This document shows positions 1 through 7,500 of a stretch of DNA of 14,641 nucleotides, piece by piece (position 1 is the first letter of the stretch; each line of letters opens with the position of its first letter). The stretch is taken from positions 11,437 to 26,077 of the forward strand of contig QAXH01005432.1 of NCBI GenBank assembly GCA_004335635.1, read 5' to 3'. This DNA is from Chloromonas sp. AAM2. Lineage: Eukaryota; Chlorophyta; Chlorophyceae; Chlamydomonadales; Chlamydomonadaceae. Below the pieces are notes generated by a model. It worked only from the letters and a program-made list of their open reading frames with translations. It made no database searches and had not been told where the DNA came from. A program made the position numbers and the translations under genes.

Positions 1-614
1 GGAGGTTGTGGGGACGGGGGCTGTGGGGACGGGGGCTGGAAAGAGGGAGGCTTTGGAGATGGGGGCTGCGGAGAGGGTGGTTGTGGGGAGGGTGGCTTAG
101 GGGCAGGAGGCTTTAGGGAGGGTGGCTGAGGGGAGGGTGGCTGAGGGGCAGGAGGCTTTGGAGAGGGTGGCTGAGGAGAGGGTGGTGGTGGGGATGGAGG
201 TTTTGGAGCAGGAGGCTTAGGGGCAGGAGGCTGTGGGGAAGGTGGCATTGGGGCAGGAGGCTTAGGGGAGGGTGGTTGTGGGGATGAAGGTGGCTTTGAG
301 GAGGGAGGCTTTGGAGGGAGAGGCCGACTTGGGGACTTCGGGCTAGGCGGCCGATTAGCATTGGCCTGGGGAAAAGTTTGTGGTTTGGGTTGACTGCTTA
401 TTGGGCTGGGCTTAGGAGAGAGGGGCTTTGGTGGTGGTCTTTTTGCTGTCGCACGCTGTTGCTTTGGAGAGGGTGGTGAATGACTGCTTGTGAGGTTCCC
501 TAACTGACGTCCTGGTGGGCCAGCCACCTGCCCTTGGGCTGACTGGCTGAGGCCGAGGCTGAAAATGAGCACAAGAGCTAGCATGGACCTCCGTAAAGGG
601 TGAATATACGACAT
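1..614 (-). CDS. Secreted hydroxyproline-rich (PPSP/PPAP-repeat) wall or matrix glycoprotein, C-terminus outside window
   Basis: An open frame runs on the minus strand from the ATG at 614 to the left edge (204 residues, no stop), so the gene is cut at its 3' end. An in-frame TGA at 686-684 precedes the ATG, and no other ATG lies between. A second ATG at 584 would also keep the leader. The N-terminus looks like a signal peptide: basic HPLRRS, then a hydrophobic core MLALVLIFSLGL, then small and polar residues SQSAQGQ where cleavage would be plausible. After a Ser/Gln/Lys-rich linker, about residues 88-204 are almost pure PPSP, PPAP, KPP and QPP repeats. Such regions are typically hydroxyprolinated and O-glycosylated in volvocine wall and extracellular matrix proteins such as pherophorins, VSPs and gametolysin-type proteases. 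Lys and Gln alternate between the Pro blocks, which differs from plain SPPPP rods. The globular domain that would name the family is not visible. Class is fairly sure; exact family unknown. Confidence 0.75.
   Translation of the reverse strand, partial: MSYIHPLRRSMLALVLIFSLGLSQSAQGQVAGPPGRQLGNLTSSHSPPSPKQQRATAKRPPPKPLSPKPSPISSQPKPQTFPQANANRPPSPKSPSRPLPPKPPSSKPPSSPQPPSPKPPAPMPPSPQPPAPKPPAPKPPSPPPPSPQPPSPKPPAPQPPSPQPPSLKPPAPKPPSPQPPSPQPPSPKPPSFQPPSPQPPSPQP
9..35 (+). other. G-quadruplex-capable tract in the repeat region
   Basis: Four runs of four to five G separated by loops of two to four bases lie within these 27 bases (GGGG-AC-GGGGG-CTGT-GGGG-AC-GGGGG). This fits the standard G4 pattern. 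It is the template strand of the Pro-rich gene and follows from CCC/CCN proline codons. Whether it folds is not shown. Confidence 0.45.
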
Positions 615-1710
615 CCGCTGTGCCTGACGGTGGCGTCTGCGGTGAACGAAGAAGTTCGAATGACATGATGCTCGCGTGACTGTTCATACATCCAACGGGC
701 TGCCGTGCACTGTCTACGAAAGCCTGCAAATCTCGTACTACAGCCATCGACATGCTACTGCTTACGTCCATGCTCGTGAGTTACCCTCGACGCAACACTT
801 GCTTAAATGTTGGGCGTCTTCGTCGCGCGTCTGCTAGCTTGTAGACCTAGCAAGACAACCAAGTAAGCATGCTGGCCGACCCAATGCCGGAAAGTCGCCA
901 AACACACCTTTGATGCGCACATGCATCAAGTTCGCATTGGCGCAGAGATGTAGAGCAGACTCCTTCCATCGTGTCGATGATTCCACCTGCTGCTGCTGCC
1001 ATCAACTTTTCGTGACGAACAATCCTCAGCTTTTCCAGGTCATGCGTGATATTGCGACTGCCCAAGCTCTATGCTACAGTTGTATGTTTGCTCACTGCCG
1101 CTAAGCGGCATGAGCCAACACAACCGTCGTAGATGTGCACGTGACCTGTCCCTCCGCACAAACATCTCCAGCAAAGACTCAGCAGTTTTACGGATGTTCC
1201 CAGTGCTTTATGCTTTACGAATTGCTCCCAGTGCTGTAGATGCTGCATCTGCAAGGCTCTGTCGTCTGACCATCGTCCGTACGACGTGATGAGATCAAAA
1301 CCCAGGAGCAGCCCCCGCCCCCGGGCCCCCTTGCAGAATACAAGCACCAGCGCCTCGCCATGGGTCAGCAATGCTATTTGGAATGTTCTTTGAGTGCCCT
1401 TTGGTGCTCTGTAGGCGCTGGCGCATGTGCATGTCTGCCGCTTTGTGTATCTTGTATGAAACCAGAGCCACGCCTACGTGAACTGGATAAGGCGCGAGTG
1501 CGTGCATCTGTGATTCTCGATGAATTCGCACTTTGAAGACCGAACCACATTGTTCAAGTTGAAACAGATAACTGCCACCATCTGACTGCAGATTGAGAGA
1601 GTGATGGCATTCTTTCGTTGCTAACACTTTCCTACATCTGTTTGCGCATCTGCACGAGAGTACGAGAGAGTGTGCATAGCACAAGGAAATAACGCACGCC
1701 CGAGCGCACA
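615..1710. other. Intergenic region between divergent genes; no gene seen
   Basis: About 1.1 kb separates the start of the minus-strand glycoprotein gene from the start of the plus-strand mTERF-type gene. It should hold both 5' UTRs and promoters. I see no convincing TATA box, RNA gene or conserved protein. The open frames here are Cys- and His-rich, overlap each other on both strands and match no family I recognise. Confidence 0.5.
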
Positions 1711-3941
1711 ATGAACCACACAAACTCGTGGCGCAGAGGGTCAGCAAGCTCGCGGGGTTCCCAACAAAGGCTAGAAACATTGCACGCAACCAACACATCG
1801 CTGCTGTGTAGCGCTGTACATCTGCCACGGGCTACATGCACACCACACGCCCTGCCATGCTCACACACACCCACGTCTACAGCCACATGGCACGATGCTG
1901 GCAAGAGAGGCCACAAGACATCATGTAGAGCAGAGCCTGCCACTGCTACGACAACAACGACACCGCCGCAGCAGCAGCAGCCCTCAGCAGCTCGTGATCG
2001 GTTGCCATCCCCAGAGGCAGTGGCGTCATGGGATGCAGCGACAGCGGAGTTCGTTAACCACGTGGAGGGCCTAGAGCCAGCGATGGTACAGAAGCTGTTG
2101 GAAAGGGCGTTTGGATGGGGCCCACAGGCCTTCTGGCGAGGGTCCAAGGTCAGTGTCCAGTCTAACCACCTTCAGCTGTGTCAGTTACTGGTAATGAACA
2201 GCTGAGCAGTCCCTGCCAATTACGCCACGTCAGCTGCATGGATTTATACACAGAGGGATGACACACCGAGCAGCCATTCAACTGGCACCAGTATGCGGTC
2301 CATCATTGTGACGATCAGCTCAGTACCCTGACGAGATTTATAAGTAGTTTAGAGTTTGTGCTGCTGATGCATTTTGCCTTCGGCCTGTAACACCAACAAC
2401 AACTGTACAGCGGTGCCATGCGGGATGTGCCTGTGAAATGGCGGTTGTCTTGCTGAGCAGCTTGAAGGAGATGAACAAAAGCACGAGTGTGCACATGCAT
2501 CACGAATCTCAACACTGTTCTACGCTTGGACATAGGCATGACGTACTACTCTGCACCTGTCTACTCTGCTACGTATGATGACGTCACATCACCATTGCAA
2601 GCGCACCGATGCAAGCGATGCACTTCACTAACCAAGGCATCTACAGCAGGATGCTGTCACGCGTACGTGTGCAGGTTCAAGAGGTGCCGGCCGAGGGTCA
2701 GGTGTCGAGTGTCCTGCTCTACCTGCAAGGGCTGGGCATCAAGGGGGCAGACCTGCTCAAGGTCGTAAAAAGTGGGTGGCGGATGGCACTACATGATGCG
2801 GCTTGCATGCTCCGACGCGAGGCTGACTGCGCAAACCCTTAATGGCCTCAGGTCACAGTCACACTCACACATGGATGCGCCACAGAGAATCATCCGTGGT
2901 CTGAATGTGGGCAGTGTGTACAGGTTGCATGCCTACTGTCTTTGGCTGCAAAATAGGTTGCAATTGCAACACCAAGGTACAACGGCCACTGGTCTAAGGC
3001 TGTATTCGCGCACTTGGTGCATTTGGTCTGCAACCTGTCTGTGCCAGAGCAGCACTCACGCCACATTGTGCAGATCACGCCGCAAACTGCCAGTCTCACA
3101 AGCAGTGATCAGGCCATGAAGTACTCTTGGATTCGCTGCAACTGGATCTGTGCTGCTTCACAATCATCAGTTTCACATTTGCAGTATCACTTGCCACAAT
3201 GTACTGCCAGTATCATTTGCAGTTTCCATGTGCTACTCTCCGAGGTGCGGCAACTGGGCGTGTCATGCTTGCGATGTGCCGCGCAGCCTTCCCGGAGGTG
3301 ATGGGCTGCAGCGTGGAGGGTCAGCTGGCGGTCTCAGTGGCTCGGCTGCAGGGCGAGTGGAAACTGACGGGGGATGTGCTCATGCGCGCCCTCGTGCGGC
3401 AGCCACAGGTAGGCGCCTGGCTTTGAATGAGCAACTAGTCAGAGAGTTCAAACAACAGACACAGAGTCGCTATATTATACCTGCCCACACGGGCAATCAC
3501 ATACGGAACTTTTGAACCATAGGAAGCACAGTTCATGGCGATGGCCATGCGGAACACGGGGGCGTATGGTAGGTCAGGTGTGTACATTATAACCATTAGT
3601 AAAGTAGTGGGCTGAACTATGACCTAGGTCTGTTCCCCTCTGCCTTCCTTTGGCCTGTCGTGGCTGCCTGGCGTCTGCCATGCCTTCCGTTAACGTCAGC
3701 CTAGTCGGCTTGTTTGGTGTGTTGCCCTCCTTTGGCCTGTCCTGCTCGCTGTGCTTGTTTGCTTCTTGCTCAGGTTAGGTCAGGTCGGTGCTCATCCCGT
3801 TCCGTGTCCTGAGGCAGCTTTTCTGATGTAAACTTGTATGCATATCAACCCGCCACAATGTGTGTGCAGGTGCTGGGTTACAGCTATGACTGCGAGGGCA
3901 GCTGCATCGGGGAGTGCAACCGCTGCTGGGCTCGCTTCTAG
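1711..3941 (+). CDS. mTERF-family organelle protein with C-terminal Cys4-WARF motif, four exons
   Basis: Proposed exons: 1711-2148, 2675-2771, 3287-3408, 3870-3941 (242 residues, stop TAG). All introns are GT-AG and phases agree (0, 1, 0). The start is the first ATG after an in-frame TAA at 1690. Residues 1-90 are rich in Ser, Thr, Arg and Ala with few acids, as in plastid or mitochondrial leaders. The body contains AFGWGPQAFWRGSK, then EVPAEGQVSSVLLYLQGLGI, ADLLKVVKTFPEVMGC, and LVRQPQVLGYSYDCEGSC. These show the mTERF helix repeat with its buried 'FPEV' and 'QPQVLGY' turns. The protein ends with Cys227, 231, 235 and 238 followed by WARF, an ending I recall from short plant mTERF proteins. 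Members bind organelle nucleic acid in transcription, splicing or translation, but the target here cannot be told. Exon 3 was set at 3287 because it gives a gapless KVVKTFPEVMGC; an acceptor at 3222 is also possible. Confidence 0.8.
2149..2674 (+). other. Intron 1 of the mTERF-type gene
   Basis: This 526-nt intron starts GTCAGT after FWRGSK and ends GTGTGCAG before VQEVPAEG. I see no RNA gene or extra exon in it. Confidence 0.7.
2772..3286 (+). other. Intron 2 of the mTERF-type gene
   Basis: This 515-nt intron starts GTGGGT and ends CCGCGCAG. Near its 3' end (about 3176-3222) two similar blocks with TTTGCAG and CTGCCAGTATC offer several competing acceptor-like sites. An alternative exon start at 3223 would insert about 20 residues and break the mTERF repeat spacing. 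Confidence 0.55.
3409..3869 (+). other. Intron 3 of the mTERF-type gene, carrying a dispersed repeat
   Basis: This 461-nt phase-0 intron starts GTAGGC and ends TGTGTGCAG. Its second half holds copy A of the dispersed repeat described separately, preceded by a T- and C-rich stretch with TTTGGCCTGTC twice (about 3650 and 3731). Confidence 0.65.
3768..3818 (+). repeat. Dispersed repeat, copy A
   Basis: The core starts GCTCAGGTTAGGTCAGG and continues through CGGTGCTCATCCCG to TGTCCTGAGGC. It closely matches copy C at 14046-14100 and more loosely copy B at 8295-8345. A fourth copy lies inverted at 13817-13871. The family sits inside introns, and no coding capacity is visible. Confidence 0.6.
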
Positions 3942-3970
3942 TGTGGCACTAGCGAGATAGACTGAAATAG

Positions 3971-4016
3971 GAAAGGCAACTGAAAGGAGAGGCACCTGAA
4001 GGGAAATGCAGCTGAA
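3971..4016 (+). repeat. Three-copy imperfect tandem repeat after the mTERF stop
   Basis: Three units of 14-16 bases follow each other (GAAAGGCAACTGAA, AGGAGAGGCACCTGAA, GGGAAATGCAGCTGAA), beginning 30 bases after the stop codon in the probable 3' UTR. Confidence 0.55.
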
Positions 4017-4307
4017 GACTTGTTGGGCATTGCATAAGTAATTCTACGTACAGAGTGATGCAGTGATCAACGGTGAAGATATACTATTTATCATGTTAAG
4101 AGCGTGTCAGAGGGAAACAACAAGATTGGATCAGTATTGTGAAGCTCACCTAAGTTTTGAGTGTTATTTGCCCTTTTGAAGCTTGTGTACGTAAATGAGA
4201 GAGAGGATCACGCGGCTGGAGGTGACGTCAAACTCGTTCCAGGCTGACTTTGAACAGCTTGCAGTCAGAGTTGTACATCGATTGATCCGCATCCGAGAGG
4301 TTCAGCA

Positions 4308-4589
4308 ATGTGTTGTGAACAGCTGCTTGATCCTTTTGATGATGATTTAGCGTCATACGCCTTGCATCCGTCCATCAGTCCGTGGCTGTCCCGCACAGCG
4401 GTTTGGAAAATGCACAGCTTACTCTGTCAGTGTCAGGCTTGTACCCATAACGTCAACGATCTAACCGACCATTTGAAAGCTCTTCAAATTGACATGCGAT
4501 CTTGGGCGACTTCTCCATACCCAAGTTACTGGAGGTATCAAACTTTGATCAATGTCATAGCAAATAACGTCGCCATCATCGTCAGTTGA
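4308..4589 (+). CDS. Doubtful 93-codon ORF, possibly an upstream ORF of RTEL1
   Basis: The frame starts at the first ATG after a TGA at 4251 and stops 10 nt before the RTEL1 ATG. The product begins MCCEQLLDPFDDDLASYALH and is unremarkable, with no signal peptide, membrane segment or family that I recognise. Codon use is less GC-biased than in the neighbouring exons. It may be chance reading within the 5' UTR, or a translated upstream ORF limiting RTEL1 expression. I lean toward chance. Confidence 0.15.
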   Translation: MCCEQLLDPFDDDLASYALHPSISPWLSRTAVWKMHSLLCQCQACTHNVNDLTDHLKALQIDMRSWATSPYPSYWRYQTLINVIANNVAIIVS

Positions 4590-4599
4590 TCACATCAGC

Positions 4600-7500
4600 A
4601 TGGAGACCTTCGGCTCCGCGCGTGGGGTTCCAGCAGGTGGCCAGTCTGGCAAGCATGGGGCGCCTGAGCGAGGCGTCAAGCAAATTGAGATAGAGGGCAT
4701 TCCTGTTGAGTTTCCTTTTGATCCGTATGATTGCCAGGTGAGGCCTTTGCAAGGCGAGCTCTGCATGGATGTCATGAGTAGCTACATGCCGGCCGGTGCA
4801 TGAGCCTAAGACAGGAGGTGAAACAGCAGGAGATGAAGCACATGCGCTCTGCATGTGCTGTGCATGCTGAGGTACATGCTAAGGTGAATGCTGAGGGGCT
4901 GGGGCGTGCGTTGCATGCATCAGTCTTCTTTACACAGCCAAGTTCAAGCCCTGGCCTGATTGCACAGGAGGCTGGTTGGGCAAGACACGGGCAGAGTCCG
5001 TGTAAGACGTGCTTGGTGTGATACATTGCATCGCATACAGCCAACAGGGCATGTGGCATGCAGCAGAGCTACAGCATCAATGAATTGACGGGTGGTATCT
5101 CACAACCGCCTTTGCGAGAAAGGAGATTCTACAGTGCAGGATGCAAGCCAGCATGACTCCTAAGACTGCCTGCTGCAGACACCGGTCTGTTCCAGCTCAC
5201 ACTCGGGCAGAGCCCTCCATGTCATGACGCTGTACGCGCGGCGAAAGGAGTCAGCACTTCAGCATGCGTTGACGCATGGCAAGCACATTCTAGGCACATG
5301 CCGCGCACATTCTAGGCTCAACACGCATGACATCACCCAGCACTGAGCACAAACTGGCTGTTACAGAGTAGTCCATCATCCTCTGCTGATCTCCTTACCT
5401 TGCTGATTGGTTGCCCCCGGGCTGTGGCCATGAAGCGGGATAGTCTTGCAACACGCTGTCTGCCCTTGCTCTTGCTGCCTGCAGAAGGATTACATGGGCC
5501 AGGTCATTGTTGCACTCAGAGAGGTGAGGAACCGCCATGCAACATGACTAGGGTGGTTGATTGGTTCACCGCAGTAGGCTAGTTTGTCATATCTGTGTTT
5601 GATACCATTCTGAAGTACGGGCGTCAAGCAGGGAGAACAAACAGAGCTGATAGTAATCCAAAGCAACAAGAACATAATGATTGAGAGTTGCTTGGAAAGG
5701 AGGACCACTACAAAACCGTGATGAACCATGCAGACCCATAGCGCCACGACATGAAGCATTGATGGGGCTGGCACGCAGGCTTGGCATCTCCCAGTCGTGT
5801 ATGGTGACGTACTGTCATGGTAGCCACCCGGTGTCATGTGACTGTTAGTGCCATGTGTCGCTACATGCATTTGACATCCGCAGAGGAAGAATGGGTTGCT
5901 GGAGAGCCCCACAGGCACGGGCAAGACGCTCTGCCTGCTGTGCTCCAGCCTGGCTTGGAGGGAGTCTCTCAAGGTGGGATTTAGCGGTAAACATCATGGG
6001 AAACATGGATGGCATGGACACATGGGCGTCATGGGAGGCATGAGCGGCATGGACACATGGGCGTCATGGGAGGCATGAGCGGCATGGACACATGGGCGTC
6101 ATGGGAGGCATGAGCGGCATGGACACATGGGCGTCATGGGAGACATGGGCGGCATGGGAGACATGGGCGTCATGGGAGACATAGGCGGCATGGGAGACAT
6201 GGGCGGAATGGGACAAATGGGCGGCATGGAGACATGGGCGGCATGCGAGACATAGGCGGAATGGGAAACATGGGCGGAATGGGACACATGGGCGGCATGG
6301 AGACATGGGCGGCATGGAGACATGGGCGGCATGGGAGACATGGGCAGAATGGGAGACATGGGCGGCATAGAAAGCTTTGGCATGACGGGAAGCATGGGCA
6401 GTACTGGCACCTTAATCACAATTGTGCTTCTAATCACCTTACCGGAGCTTCATGCAAATTCTCAGTTGTACGCAGCCAGTGTAGCACACAGACAGCGTAG
6501 TACAAGAGGGGAATGGGGTGGGCGGGTGGCACTCCATGTAGACCGCACCATGGGCTCCATGCAGGCCCACGCCATGCCGCATTGCAGGGCAGTCTTGCGA
6601 TGCTCCCTCCCCCGCTCGGCGCCCCCATGGGCCCAGGCGGGCCTCTGGTGCACTCACGCGGTGCCGCTTACCCCGCTAGCAGCTCGAATTCGGCCATCAG
6701 CAGCAGCAAGATGGGTAAGGAGCCCATTGTTATGTGTTGTAATAATTATGTAAATGATAATTGTTCATTGTAATGTAATAGTTATGTATGAATGCTATGG
6801 TGTTTTATGGTATGTGTGCCATGGTTGGCAGTGATTGGCATCGTTATATGTGCCATGGTTGGCAGTGCTTGGCATCATTCATCGTTCTCCGATGTAGACG
6901 ATCAATGAGCCCAGTGCCAATATAGTGGTGTCTTTCTTGTGATTGGCTACGTGCAGGTGATCCCGGCCAGTCCCTGACAGAGCGCGAGTTGGGAGTGGCA
7001 GTCGATCCGTCTCTCGCCCACCTGCCCCCCGCCCTACAGCTAGTGCTGACGGCCAACGCGCAGCAGCAGCAGCAGCAGGCAGGCTCAACAGCCGCAGGCT
7101 CGAGTGTAGGGTCGAATGGGGCAGGGGCGAGGGGCAAGGAAGGGTCTGGGAACCGCTTGCCTACCATTGTCTACTCCTCACGAACACATGGGCAGCTGGC
7201 GCAGGTTATAAAGGAGCTGCAGCGATCCAGCTACAAGTGAGTGCAGAGGTGTGGTCTGTATGGTTTCAGTAGGATTAAGGCAGGACAGGATAACCAGACA
7301 GGATCAAGGCAGGATCAGGTAACCAGACAGGATCAAGGCAGGATCAGGATAACCAGACAGGATCAAGGCAGGATCAGGTAACCAGACTGACATTGTGTGG
7401 GCGAGAGAAGTGAAGCAACTGATGCTGACCGGGTGGTGAGCCCGGAAGAGTGATCAATAGCACCGGGTGTCATGGGAGTCAGTTTAGCTTCCGCCTAGGC

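Larger units (their letters stand above)
3942..4599. other. Intergenic region between the mTERF-type gene and RTEL1
   Basis: This should contain the mTERF 3' UTR and the RTEL1 promoter and 5' UTR. It is more AT-rich than the exons, notably 4076-4130. No TGTAA polyadenylation signal of the Chlamydomonas type was found after the mTERF stop. The only notable open frame is at 4308-4589. Confidence 0.5.
4600..5973 (+). other. RTEL1: RTEL1 exons 1-3: N-terminus and Walker A
   Basis: Exon 1 encodes a short Gly/Ala/Lys leader and then the family opening [17 protein letters not shown]. Exon 2 encodes only 13 residues ([13 protein letters not shown]). Exon 3 encodes the ATP-binding loop, with Lys73 in GTGKT (residues 70-74). 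Both junctions are phase 0. Confidence 0.93.

Noticed and set aside
113..361. Leu/Pro/His-rich minus-strand frame
   Set aside because: It is a shifted reading of the PPSP repeats. The correct frame gives regular PPSP/PPAP units and a signal peptide.
650..664. GTTCGAA as a tRNA T-loop
   Set aside because: No acceptor stem, D-arm or anticodon arm can be formed around it.
412..771. 119-codon minus-strand frame
   Set aside because: It overlaps the glycoprotein start in another frame. The frame from 614 explains the signal peptide and all the Pro repeats, so this one is a shadow.
1295..1828. 177-codon minus-strand frame
   Set aside because: Cys-rich with no recognisable domain, and it overlaps the mTERF-type exon 1 on the other strand.
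1632..2147. 171-codon minus-strand frame
   Set aside because: Antisense to mTERF-type exon 1. The plus strand carries the family motifs and phase-consistent splice sites.
3223..3286. Alternative earlier start for mTERF-type exon 3
   Set aside because: It would insert about 20 residues into the mTERF repeat, while the acceptor at 3286 gives a gapless KVVKTFPEVMGC.
6064..6437. Met-Pro and Met-Gly repeat proteins on both strands
   Set aside because: Products of a stop-free 9/18-bp repeat inside RTEL1 intron 3, with no start context or conserved sequence.
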